NCBI GenBank assembly: GCA_947175645.1 | Contig: CAMWNP010000020.1 | Span: forward strand, 1 to 52,141 | DNA length: 52,141 nt | Source: an uncultured Porphyromonadaceae bacterium | GTDB taxonomy: Bacteria > Bacteroidota > Bacteroidia > Bacteroidales > Muribaculaceae | Reading direction: 5' to 3' | Part shown: piece after piece, positions 8,430 through 16,807 of the stretch | Layout of the letters: each line of letters starts with the position of its first letter | How positions within the stretch are numbered: the stretch's first letter is position 1 | The notes under the pieces: model-generated | Seen by the model: only the letters and a program-made list of their open reading frames with translations | The model's database searches: none | What the model was told of the DNA's origin: nothing | Made by a program: the position numbers and the translations under genes

Positions 8430-8437
8430 CAAATATA
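8430..8437 (-). promoter_or_regulatory. -7 element of the fimbrial operon
   Basis: The minus strand reads TATATTTG, matching TAnnTTTG. No good TTTG occurs 19-21 bases upstream (TTTC is present at 24), so the promoter may be weak or assisted by an activator. No other -7 match was found between the two genes on this strand. Confidence 0.5.
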
Positions 8438-8562
8438 CAAAAAATATTTTATTCTGCCTGAGAAATGATATTTAATTTTATAAATATAAAATAAATTAAC
8501 ATTGAATTAACATGGAAGTGTGAAATTTTTATAAAGTGATTTCAAATGAGTCCTGAACTACG
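8438..8562. other. Spacer between xerD and the fimbrial promoter
   Basis: This AT-rich stretch has no gene. TGAAAT (8521-8526) and ATTTCA (8539-8544) form a weak stem just after the recombinase stop on the minus strand and could contribute to termination. No dif-like recombination site was recognised. Confidence 0.35.
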
Positions 8563-9471
8563 TCAGCGGTTTCGAGGATGAAATCTGAGAATTTCATCGC
8601 GCAGTTGGGTGGTGTCCAGGTGCAGATATATTTCAGTTGTGGCGATTGATTCATGGCCGAGCATCTGCTGAATAGCGCGGAGGTTAGCGCCGCCTTCAAG
8701 GAGATGAGTGGCGAAGGAGTGGCGGAGTGTGTGCGGCGATATTTCCTTTCTGATACCGGCTGCTTCAGCCAGTCGGCGTATGATGATGAATATCATCTGG
8801 CGGGTAAGGCGTTTCCCTCTCCGGTTCAGGAAAAGGATATTCTCTTCACCGGGTTTGACGCCGTTTTCTCCGCGGATGGTCAGGTAGTCGCGGATCAGTT
8901 CTATGGAGATTTCTGACATGGGGACCATACGCTGCTTGTTTCCTTTACCTGTCACTACCAGATAGCCGTCGTTCAGGTAAAGTTTTGATATTTCAAGGTT
9001 TATGAGTTCACTGACTCGTAATCCGCATCCGTATAGCACCTCTATTATGGCCTGATTACGCAATCCCTCGAACGAGCCCTCGTCAATGGCGGCAGTGAGT
9101 GCATCAATTTCCTCCACGCTGAGTATGTCAGGGAGATGTTTGCCTGTGCGTGGTGATTCCAGCAGTGTGGCGGGATTTTCATCAATATAGTTCTCCAGTT
9201 TCAGAAATGAGAAGAAGGATTTGAGCCCTGACACTATGCGAGCCTGTGAACGAGGGGCTATTCCAAGATCATGCAGATCTCCGATGAACTCTCTCAGGTC
9301 ATCGGTGGTTACGTTTAAAATCTCTTTATTCTGAGTTGATGTATATGCTATAAATTTCTGAACATCAAAAAGATATCCTATACGGGTGTTTTCAGCCATG
9401 CCACGTTCAAGTTGCAGGTATGCCGCATAAGCCTCCGTAAGCCGTTCGACTGATGATACGGAACGTGTCAT
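8563..9471 (-). CDS. xerD: Tyrosine recombinase of the XerC/XerD family
   Basis: The 302-residue protein has the standard XerD architecture: an N-terminal SAM-like DNA-binding domain (about 8-95) and a C-terminal catalytic domain (about 115-300). All six catalytic residues are visible: R152 (GCGLRVSEL), K176 (GKGNKQR), H247 and R250 (HTLRHSF), H273 (LGHESI) and Y282 (TTEIYLHL). Length and motifs are those of housekeeping recombinases that resolve chromosome dimers at dif, rather than phage or transposon integrases. Its ATG overlaps the stop of the upstream gene by four bases, so the two are translationally coupled. It neighbours the fimbrial operon, but no flanking inverted repeats suggest DNA inversion there. 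Confidence 0.88.
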   Translation of the reverse strand: MTRSVSSVERLTEAYAAYLQLERGMAENTRIGYLFDVQKFIAYTSTQNKEILNVTTDDLREFIGDLHDLGIAPRSQARIVSGLKSFFSFLKLENYIDENPATLLESPRTGKHLPDILSVEEIDALTAAIDEGSFEGLRNQAIIEVLYGCGLRVSELINLEISKLYLNDGYLVVTGKGNKQRMVPMSEISIELIRDYLTIRGENGVKPGEENILFLNRRGKRLTRQMIFIIIRRLAEAAGIRKEISPHTLRHSFATHLLEGGANLRAIQQMLGHESIATTEIYLHLDTTQLRDEILRFHPRNR

Positions 9472-10166
9472 ATCCAGATATTGAAGTGTTGGCGGGGCAG
9501 CCCGGAATCAGTCACCATAACGGCTATATGAGGATTGGCGAACGACATCCCTTTTTCATTGTATGCTTCTGCTATTCTGTTCCATACCCGGCGGTTATGT
9601 TTCAGATTAAGCACTATGAAAACCGGATTCATAGCCATCAGTGAGTCGGAATTCAGAAGTGTAGTCACTCCACCTTCATCCCCGGTTATAATCACCAGGG
9701 GACGACGTGCGGAATCCCCGGAAAAATTGAGTAGCGGGAGGGCTGAAGATATATCCCTGACTGTTGTGGCCTGACTTTTGCGTGTTGAGCGGAACCGGAT
9801 GGACTCAGGGTTATTATCTTCCGAAGGTTCAACCTCTATCACCTTGCAGTCAGGCGAAATTAAAGAGACGACATTGATTACCAGCGGATTACGGTCACCG
9901 CTGATAATCACCTGTTCGCTTCTGAAAAAGTTCCCTATGCGGAAAATAAGTTTAAGATATTTCAATGGAATAACCTTAAATATTCCATCTGCTTCCGTGG
10001 CGTCATGATGCATACGACTTATTTCGTGATAAGCATAATAGCCATATTTGTCAGGCAGTCTGAGCACCTCGCGGATGAATGTGTAGGCAAAGGGGGAATG
10101 TATGCCGAACCCTTTGCCGTGACGCAATCTGCCTAATGCCCTTAATGTGTTGCCTAACAGTCCCAT
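9468..10166 (-). CDS. Protein of unknown function with a GxGIHSPF N-terminal motif
   Basis: The 232-residue protein begins with basic residues and GKGFGIHSPFAYTFIREVLR. That signature is familiar from Bacteroidota proteins annotated as class I SAM-dependent methyltransferases. The later strands (PLVINVVSLISPDCKVIEVEP) fit a Rossmann-like fold, but a clear glycine-rich SAM-binding loop is not visible, so catalytic function is doubtful. It lies four bases after the YfhO-type gene and overlaps xerD by four bases. I infer an operon-linked, possibly degenerate methyltransferase-like protein and cannot name a substrate. Confidence 0.6.
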   Translation of the reverse strand: MGLLGNTLRALGRLRHGKGFGIHSPFAYTFIREVLRLPDKYGYYAYHEISRMHHDATEADGIFKVIPLKYLKLIFRIGNFFRSEQVIISGDRNPLVINVVSLISPDCKVIEVEPSEDNNPESIRFRSTRKSQATTVRDISSALPLLNFSGDSARRPLVIITGDEGGVTTLLNSDSLMAMNPVFIVLNLKHNRRVWNRIAEAYNEKGMSFANPHIAVMVTDSGLPRQHFNIWI

Positions 10167-10170
10167 GAAG

Positions 10171-12750
10171 TTATTCTTTGCGGGGATATCTTATTATGGT
10201 GAGCGCTATCCCGGTAATTGTAAGGATGTAAATCAGGATAATGGAAACCGTTGCGGCGGAGGTGGTTGTCCGCATAGAGGCCGGATTGAAGGTCATGATG
10301 ACGGTGTGGTCACCGGCAGGAATGTCAATGGCGCGGAGAAGATAGTTCACCCTTCCGATTTCCACGGGTTCCCCGTCGATTTCCGCCTTCCATCCCCAGG
10401 GGAAGTAAACCTCGGAGAATACGGCCGTACCTCCGTCAGCACTATGGGCGTGATATGTCAGACGGTTAGGTGCGTAGGAAGTCTCGAAAATAGTGTCACC
10501 CGGTTGCACGGGCGCGGCCTTTTTTAATACGCCGCTGAATTTGCGGTCGGCAACCGCAGTGACGGCAGGATCAATTTCTGACAAGGCATCCATTTCCGCA
10601 TCCGCTCCGTCAACCCATTCCACTGAGTCAACGAACCAAGCGTTGCCATAGGCGGAGGGATTCTCTATCGGTTCACCATTGTTGTCGATGATATAGCGGG
10701 CATTCAGCATATTGAGCACACGGAGGTCTGCTTCACTGATCTTTCCGCTGAGGAAATTGCTCAGGTGACGATCGATAAGGTCTTGATAACGTGTGAGTTT
10801 CGCTGCATGATAGCCACCAATCATCTTATGATGGTAGGAAGGTGCCGGGCTATTGAACGCGGGTATGTTCATCACACGGAAATTCATGGCGGTGTCGCTC
10901 ATCAGATACTTGTCAAGTTGCGATGCCGCGAACGGATCGGTCACTGACAGTTCAGGGGTGCAGAAACTGTCGTGGTTGAGGTAGCGTTTGTTGACGGTGT
11001 AAAGATCAATAAACACCAATAGCCCTACAACAATGCACGCTGCGGTTGCCTTACGTTGTTTCATGCCCCAGAGAAGGAACAGTGCCGCACCTATCAGGAA
11101 GAAAAGCGACCGGAGTGAGTCTGCCTTTACCATGTCAAGTCGTAACTGGTTGACAGCCTGATAAATGGCCGGGTTATTAAGGCTGAATGCCTGCACTTGC
11201 TGTGAAGGATAGCCCTGAGCCATCAGTTGATAGGTTATCATGTTGGATGTCTGCTCATCGTTTTCCGTTACTCCGCTGCCGAAGATAGCCGGTGCGATGA
11301 CCCCGAGGAGCGCGATTGCTCCAACGATGCCGAAGCAAACCGCCACCGGTTTGACATAGTCCTTCCATCCATCCTTTGCCGTAAGGAGTTTCTGCAAGGC
11401 GAGGATGGCCAGAACCGGTATGGTGAACTCGGCTATGACAAGGATGCTCTCAACGGTGCGGAACTTGCTGTACATTGGTATGTAGTCAATAAAGAAGTCT
11501 GTAAGCACCATGAAGTTACGCCCCAGCGCCAGGAGAACGGAAAGTATTGTCAGAGCCAGGAGAGCCCATTTAAGTGGTCCTTTGACGATTACGCACCCCA
11601 CAAGGAAGAGGGCGAAGATTATAACACCCACGTAAACGGGTCCGTTGGTGCCTTCCGGCTCGCCGAAGTATTGTGAGACATAATTCAGATATTGAGCCGA
11701 CAACTGGTCAAGTTCACCGCTCTCAACCGCTTTCTGTGCCTCGGGCAGATCAGCCAGCGACATTGCCTCCATCTTTCCACCGACGGGGTGGGCCGATGCA
11801 CCACCTTTGATGTTGGGTATCATAAGCGAGAGAGTTTCTACCCCGCCATAACTGTACTGGGTGATATAATCGCGGTCAAGACCATCCGTTTTGGATGCAT
11901 CCCCACTTTCCGGACCTGACAGTTCGGAGTGTCCTCCGCGCATGGTTGACTTGGAATATTCGTAGGTATAGTAAAGGCTCGGGAGGTTGGCGCCTACCGC
12001 AAGAACAGCAGCCCCTGCGAGGATGGCTGACGAAATCAGCCACTCTCTTATCTTCATGTTGCGGAAAGCCTCGTAGCCGAACGCCAGAGCCACACCTATC
12101 ATCACGAACATGAAGTAGTAACTCATCTGGATGTGGTTCGACGAAATCTGCATCATTGCAAACAGTGCTGCCAAAGCCGCTCCCATAAGCCTCCGGCCGC
12201 GGTAGCACATTATGATTCCGGCAATGGTGGGAGGTATGTAACTGAGAGTGACGAATTTCCATATATGCCCTGCGCCTATGATTATGATGAAATATGTGGA
12301 GAAACCCCATGCCAGCGCACCAATCAACGAGTACTGCCATCTGACGTTCATGGCAAGCATCAGGATGAGGAAGCCGAACATCATCATGAAAAGCAGGTTT
12401 GAGGGAGAGGGGAGTCCCAGCCCGTACACCGTGGTAATCCAGGAGAAAAGCGCATTTGAAGAGTAGGTTGGAGAAATCTGGAACGTAGGCATACCACCGA
12501 ACAACGAGTTGGTCCACCACGATTTTTCACCGGTCGCCTCCTCAAAAGCCTTTGTTTCCTGACCTATCGCCTCACCTTGCATCATGTCGTATTGGCGCAG
12601 TTCATTTCCCTGAAAGGCATCAGGATGGAAAAAACATATCGATATTATGGCAATTATAGCGACGCAGAGCGCGGTTTGCCATATTTTGGGGTTACGGAGC
12701 AACGCTCCCTTCACACCTGTAGGTTCTTTTGATTCTGCTGATTGGTTCAT
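10171..12750 (-). CDS. YfhO-family multispanning membrane protein
   Basis: The 859-residue protein has a cytoplasmic start, a first membrane segment (TALCVAIIAIISICFF), then FGGMPTFQISPTYSSN on the outer side and many further hydrophobic segments through about residue 600. A C-terminal beta-rich soluble domain (about 640-825) and a last membrane helix follow. This is the layout of the YfhO family, which is related to GT-C glycosyltransferases that use lipid-linked sugars. In Gram-positive bacteria YfhO modifies teichoic acid; the substrate in Bacteroidota is unknown. It lies 40 bases after sdaA and four before the next gene, consistent with one minus-strand operon. Confidence 0.82.
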   Translation of the reverse strand: MNQSAESKEPTGVKGALLRNPKIWQTALCVAIIAIISICFFHPDAFQGNELRQYDMMQGEAIGQETKAFEEATGEKSWWTNSLFGGMPTFQISPTYSSNALFSWITTVYGLGLPSPSNLLFMMMFGFLILMLAMNVRWQYSLIGALAWGFSTYFIIIIGAGHIWKFVTLSYIPPTIAGIIMCYRGRRLMGAALAALFAMMQISSNHIQMSYYFMFVMIGVALAFGYEAFRNMKIREWLISSAILAGAAVLAVGANLPSLYYTYEYSKSTMRGGHSELSGPESGDASKTDGLDRDYITQYSYGGVETLSLMIPNIKGGASAHPVGGKMEAMSLADLPEAQKAVESGELDQLSAQYLNYVSQYFGEPEGTNGPVYVGVIIFALFLVGCVIVKGPLKWALLALTILSVLLALGRNFMVLTDFFIDYIPMYSKFRTVESILVIAEFTIPVLAILALQKLLTAKDGWKDYVKPVAVCFGIVGAIALLGVIAPAIFGSGVTENDEQTSNMITYQLMAQGYPSQQVQAFSLNNPAIYQAVNQLRLDMVKADSLRSLFFLIGAALFLLWGMKQRKATAACIVVGLLVFIDLYTVNKRYLNHDSFCTPELSVTDPFAASQLDKYLMSDTAMNFRVMNIPAFNSPAPSYHHKMIGGYHAAKLTRYQDLIDRHLSNFLSGKISEADLRVLNMLNARYIIDNNGEPIENPSAYGNAWFVDSVEWVDGADAEMDALSEIDPAVTAVADRKFSGVLKKAAPVQPGDTIFETSYAPNRLTYHAHSADGGTAVFSEVYFPWGWKAEIDGEPVEIGRVNYLLRAIDIPAGDHTVIMTFNPASMRTTTSAATVSIILIYILTITGIALTIIRYPRKE

Positions 12751-12790
12751 GTTTAGTTGTCAAAAACTTTATTTCTGAATAGTTTCGGTG

Positions 12791-13990
12791 TTACTCTCCG
12801 ATGGCTGCGAGCCCTCCTTTGGCCGTCTCTTTGTAAAGCGAGGGCATATCGTGCCCGGTCTGTTTCATCACTTCCACAATACGGTCAAACGACACCGTGT
12901 GACGTCCATCGGAAAAAGCGGAGTAAAGGTTTGAGTCAAGGGCTCGCGCGGCGGCATAAGCGTTACGCTCTATGCAGGGCACCTGCACCAGTCCGCACAC
13001 AGGGTCGCAGGTTAATCCGAGGTGATGCTCAAGAGCCATCTCGGCGGCATACTCAATCTGTGCCACCGATCCGCCGAACAGTTGATTGGCAGCGGCGGCA
13101 GCCATGGCACATGCCACGCCTACCTCCCCCTGACACCCTACCTCAGCACCTGAAACAGAGGCATTTTCTTTAACCACATTACCGAAAAGGGCGGCCGTTG
13201 CCAAGGCACGGAGTATCCGTTGTTCAGAGAAATTCTTGGAAGAATAGAGGTGGTAAAGCACCCCGGGAACAACACCCGATGACCCGCAGGTTGGTGCGGT
13301 GACGATTTTTCCTCCTGCAGCATTTTCCTCGCTCACAGCCAGAGCGTAGGCATAGACCAGACCGCGGCTCTTCAGATTTGAACTGTAGCCTGCGGCATGG
13401 ACATAATACTGCACAGCCTTTCTGCGTACGCCGAGTCCGCCGGGTAATACCCCTTCAGCCTCAATGCCCCGCTCGACAGCCTCACGCATGGTCTGCCACA
13501 CAACCTTCAGGTAGTCCCAGACGTCGGAATTCTCGCAATGGTCGACATACTCCCAGTAACTCTTGCCTGTGCGATCACACCAGTTCATTATCTCGCGGAT
13601 GTGCGACATGTCGTATATTTTCTCCCCCTGGCGGCGCTGTTCGTTCTCATGGCAGATGTCGCCTCCACCCACGGAATAAACGGTTTCCGATTCAATTAAA
13701 GAGCCGTCGGCCGTGAACGATTCAAGTTTCATTCCGTTAGGGTGGAACGGGAGGAATATCTCAGGTTTCCATATAATTTCTGTGGGTGCCTTTTTTTCAA
13801 GTACATCCAGAATAGCGCGGTCAGTGAGGTGACCTTCGCCTGTGGCGGCGAGCGAACCGTAGAGCGTAACCTTGAACGAGGCGGCAGAACCGTTCCGTTC
13901 AAGAAACAGTTCGGCTGCCTTACGCGGCCCCATGGTGTGGCTGCTTGATGGTCCGTAGCCTATCTTGTAAAGTCGTCTGATTGATTCCAT
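12791..13990 (-). CDS. sdaA: L-serine ammonia-lyase (iron-sulfur L-serine dehydratase)
   Basis: The 399-residue enzyme converts L-serine to pyruvate and ammonia. It is the single-chain form: the N-terminal beta domain has GYGPSSSHTMGP (residues 11-22). The alpha domain has PTCGSSGVVPG, GCQGEVGVACAM and CDPVCGLVQVPC, which supply the cysteines for the oxygen-sensitive [4Fe-4S] cluster. I chose the ATG at 13990 because MESIRRLYKIGYGPSSSHT is the usual family start; a TTG nine bases upstream is less likely. A -7 element at 14007-14014 gives a very short leader. It heads a probable operon with the YfhO-type gene, the unknown gene and xerD. Confidence 0.93.
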   Translation of the reverse strand: MESIRRLYKIGYGPSSSHTMGPRKAAELFLERNGSAASFKVTLYGSLAATGEGHLTDRAILDVLEKKAPTEIIWKPEIFLPFHPNGMKLESFTADGSLIESETVYSVGGGDICHENEQRRQGEKIYDMSHIREIMNWCDRTGKSYWEYVDHCENSDVWDYLKVVWQTMREAVERGIEAEGVLPGGLGVRRKAVQYYVHAAGYSSNLKSRGLVYAYALAVSEENAAGGKIVTAPTCGSSGVVPGVLYHLYSSKNFSEQRILRALATAALFGNVVKENASVSGAEVGCQGEVGVACAMAAAAANQLFGGSVAQIEYAAEMALEHHLGLTCDPVCGLVQVPCIERNAYAAARALDSNLYSAFSDGRHTVSFDRIVEVMKQTGHDMPSLYKETAKGGLAAIGE

Positions 13991-14006
13991 GGTTCTCAAT
14001 TTTCCA

Positions 14007-14014
14007 CAAAGGTA
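14007..14014 (-). promoter_or_regulatory. -7 element of sdaA
   Basis: The minus strand reads TACCTTTG, a match to TAnnTTTG, 16 bases before the sdaA ATG. No clear TTTG is present at the expected -33 distance. The leader would be only about ten bases long. Confidence 0.5.
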
Positions 14015-14110
14015 CTTAAAATATTCGCGCGTTACACACCCGCGGGAATATATTTAATGAAAAATTGTGTTAAATTTACGAAGATTTAGGGTAGATTCTC
14101 CACAATTTAC

Positions 14111-14118
14111 TAATTTTG
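14111..14118 (+). promoter_or_regulatory. -7 element of coaX, predicting a leaderless or near-leaderless mRNA
   Basis: TAATTTTG ends only seven bases before the coaX ATG at 14126. TTTA at 14085-14088, 22 bases upstream, could be a weak -33 element. Transcription should start within a few bases of the start codon. It is divergent from the sdaA promoter. Confidence 0.55.
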
Positions 14119-14125
14119 CCACGAA

Positions 14126-14860
14126 ATGCAACATTATCTTACAATAGACCGGGGAAACACTGCGCTCAAAGCGGTGGTATGGGACGGAGAAACTGTCATC
14201 TGGCAGGAAACCGTGTCCAATGTTTCCCGCACTCATCTCACTGAGATAAAGAAGAACTACAACCCTGTGAAAGTTGCCCTTTGCACGGTTGTGGCCAATG
14301 ATTATACCCTGATAGGCTATCTCCATCAGTTGTTCGGAGAAAAGAATGTGCTTATTCTGAGTGCCTCAACTCCGTTGCCCATAAAGATTCTTTATTCCAC
14401 ACCGGAAACGTTAGGGTCTGACCGTATTGCGGCAGCCGTTGGCGCATGGGGGGTTAATCCTGATTCATCATCGCTCATTGTGGATATAGGAACGGCAGTG
14501 ACTTATGACTATGTCAATAAAGAGGGTGAGTTTGTGGGAGGAAATATTGCTCCCGGTATTGGCTTGAGGCTCAAGGCGTTAAACAGGTTTACCGGCAAGT
14601 TGCCGATGATAGACTCACGTGGGGAGACCCCTCTGCTGGGTGTGTCTACGGAAACCGCCATGCGTTCCGGAGTGGTCAACGGAATCAAGGCCGAGATATT
14701 GTTCTATCTATCGCAACTCCCCTCTGACACCCGGCTTATCATCACCGGTGGCTGGGGTGCTGACATTGCCCGTATGCTCGAACCGGTCAAGGCCACCGTT
14801 ATTCCCGGACTTGTTTCGTCCGGCTTAAACAGAATATTATTATATAATGAAAATAAATAA
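14126..14860 (+). CDS. coaX: Type III pantothenate kinase
   Basis: The 244-residue enzyme phosphorylates pantothenate, the first step of coenzyme A synthesis. The ASKHA-fold motifs are present in order: the phosphate-binding loop IDRGNT (residues 7-12, usually DIGNT), LGSDR (96-100) for pantothenate binding, VDIGTAVTYD (119-128) and GGNIAPG (138-144). The start is fixed because the first motif begins only seven residues from the ATG. Its end overlaps the next gene by 14 bases, so it is probably co-transcribed with the outer-membrane protein, lptC and the CorC-like gene. Confidence 0.93.
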   Translation: MQHYLTIDRGNTALKAVVWDGETVIWQETVSNVSRTHLTEIKKNYNPVKVALCTVVANDYTLIGYLHQLFGEKNVLILSASTPLPIKILYSTPETLGSDRIAAAVGAWGVNPDSSSLIVDIGTAVTYDYVNKEGEFVGGNIAPGIGLRLKALNRFTGKLPMIDSRGETPLLGVSTETAMRSGVVNGIKAEILFYLSQLPSDTRLIITGGWGADIARMLEPVKATVIPGLVSSGLNRILLYNENK

Positions 14861-16088
14861 ATTTGTATTAATGATATGCGCCATGATGGCGCTGTCTACA
14901 TCGGCTGTGATGGCGCAGGATGCATTCTCTCCATATTCGCGCTTCGGCTACGGCAACCTGCGTGACAATGCCACTTCTTCGCAGAAGGCGATGGGTGGAG
15001 TGGGCTACGCCATGCAGAGCGGACGGCAGATCAACGTGATGAATCCGGCATCGTATGCCGCTATCGACTCGCTGACTTTCCTCTTTGACATGGGTATAAG
15101 CCTTTCTTATCAGTCAGCCAAGGATGCAGCGGCCAAGACTTCCGACTTCGGAGGCGGGCTTGACTACGTGACCATGCAGTTTCCTATAAAAAAGAATCTG
15201 GGAGCATCAATAGGTCTCCTTCCCGTTTCTTCAACCGGATATGCTTTCGGCGATGAAATCAACAACGGCGCTTCTTCCTATCAGGGTACAGGAGGAATCA
15301 ATCTTCTTTATGCCGGTGTGTCATACCGCCCCTTCAAGGGCTTTTCCGTGGGAGCGAACATAGGATATATGTTCGGAAATATCACTAACGATAACTACGT
15401 ATACACAACCACCGGTGCGGTGTCGCTGTTTGAACGTGTAATGCAGGTGCGTGATTATTCCCTTCAGTTCGGTGTGCAATATGCATTGCCGCTTAACCGT
15501 AACGACAGATTGACCCTGGGGGTGATTTATACTCCCGGCAAGGATTTGCACGGCAAGACTTTCGGTGTCAAGTTCGACCAGAACGACGCCGCCAAGCCTG
15601 ACACTACCCAGACAATTCATCTGGGTGGAAACTATTCTATGCCTGACACCTGGGGAGCGGGTGTGAACATTAATCTCCGTAACCGCTGGATGATAGAGGC
15701 CGATTTCACTTATCAGCCCTGGAAAAATGCCAAGTACACCACTCTGGAAGGTTTCGAGGGCACACGTTTCGACAACCGTTGGAAGGCGGCTGCCGGCGTT
15801 CAGTACACTCCTGATATTCGCGGTTCATGGATTCAGCGCGTGAACTACCGTTTAGGCGCATATTACGACCGTGATTACGTTATGGTGGGTGACAACCACA
15901 TACGTAAGGAGGGCGTTACACTCGGTCTGGGACTGCCCGCACCGGGTTCAAAAACCGTTGTCAACGTAACATTTGAATACTTCCGCCGCCAGGCTACTCC
16001 CAATCCTCTGGTGAAAGAGAACTACTTCACACTCACTCTTGGAGTGAACTTCAACGAACTCTGGTTCTGGCAAAGCAAGATCCGATGA
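14847..16088 (+). CDS. Outer-membrane beta-barrel protein, uncharacterised Bacteroidota type
   Basis: The 413-residue protein has a signal peptide ending near SAVMAQ (about residue 24), then DAFSPYSRFGYGNL, an opening common in Bacteroidota FadL/OmpP1-like barrels. The rest alternates polar and hydrophobic residues with many aromatic girdle positions and ends FTLTLGVNFNELWFW, a typical barrel-closing strand. Its place between coaX and lptC, with overlaps of 14 bases before and four after, suggests an envelope role. I cannot assign a substrate. Confidence 0.75.
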   Translation: MKINKFVLMICAMMALSTSAVMAQDAFSPYSRFGYGNLRDNATSSQKAMGGVGYAMQSGRQINVMNPASYAAIDSLTFLFDMGISLSYQSAKDAAAKTSDFGGGLDYVTMQFPIKKNLGASIGLLPVSSTGYAFGDEINNGASSYQGTGGINLLYAGVSYRPFKGFSVGANIGYMFGNITNDNYVYTTTGAVSLFERVMQVRDYSLQFGVQYALPLNRNDRLTLGVIYTPGKDLHGKTFGVKFDQNDAAKPDTTQTIHLGGNYSMPDTWGAGVNINLRNRWMIEADFTYQPWKNAKYTTLEGFEGTRFDNRWKAAAGVQYTPDIRGSWIQRVNYRLGAYYDRDYVMVGDNHIRKEGVTLGLGLPAPGSKTVVNVTFEYFRRQATPNPLVKENYFTLTLGVNFNELWFWQSKIR

Positions 16089-16792
16089 TTGACAGGCGCA
16101 GACCATCCATCTCCATGTACATGATGCCTTTCATCGTGTCCCTCGCTTTGGCCGGGGTTGCGACAGTAAGCGCATGTTCTGAAAAGGAGGAGGTCTATGA
16201 ACCCTCGATAACTGATCCGTCTCTCACCCCAACCATGGTTACAAGTGATGTGAATACACTTGTCTCCGACTCAGGTTACACTCGTTACAGGATAACTTCC
16301 CCGCTATGGCAGATGTTCGAGGAGTCTGAAACTCCCTCATGGAAATTTCCTGACGGGCTTTACATTGAAAAGTACACCGACGATATGTCTGTTGAGGCCA
16401 CGATCCGATGTGACTCGGCAACATATTTCAGCCGTAAGCGTTTGTGGCGACTTGACGGTAATGTAAACATCAAGAACACGCTTGGCGACAAATTCCTCAC
16501 CGAACAACTGTTCTGGGATCAGGATTTCCATAAGGTCTACTCTGACTCATTCATCCACATAGAACGCTCAAACCGCATCATAGAAGGATACGGGTTCAAT
16601 TCAAATGAGCAGATGACTGACTATGACATACTTCGTCCTTCGGGGATTTTCCCTGTTCCGGAACGGCGTCAGCAGGCATCGGATGAACCTGCGGCTACAC
16701 TTTCAGTCGGCGATGATGCTGCGGAGGCTGACAAACCGGTTGAGAAAGAAAGAGTTGAAAATAAAGAAGTCAAACGGATGACTAACCAATAG
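16085..16792 (+). CDS. lptC: LPS export protein LptC
   Basis: The 235-residue protein has an N-terminal membrane segment or signal (MMPFIVSLALAGVATVSAC) and a single LptC/OstA-like beta-jellyroll domain (about 45-190). Recognisable parts are YRITSPLWQMFEE, WKFPDGLYIEKY and WRLDGNVNIKN. LptC is bound to the inner membrane and passes lipopolysaccharide from LptB2FG to LptA. C31 within SAC could be lipidated, as in some Bacteroidota homologues. A charged tail (about 195-235) is specific to this protein. It overlaps the upstream barrel gene by four bases. Confidence 0.85.
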   Translation: MIDRRRPSISMYMMPFIVSLALAGVATVSACSEKEEVYEPSITDPSLTPTMVTSDVNTLVSDSGYTRYRITSPLWQMFEESETPSWKFPDGLYIEKYTDDMSVEATIRCDSATYFSRKRLWRLDGNVNIKNTLGDKFLTEQLFWDQDFHKVYSDSFIHIERSNRIIEGYGFNSNEQMTDYDILRPSGIFPVPERRQQASDEPAATLSVGDDAAEADKPVEKERVENKEVKRMTNQ

Positions 16793-16807
16793 AAAACAAT
16801 ATTATCC

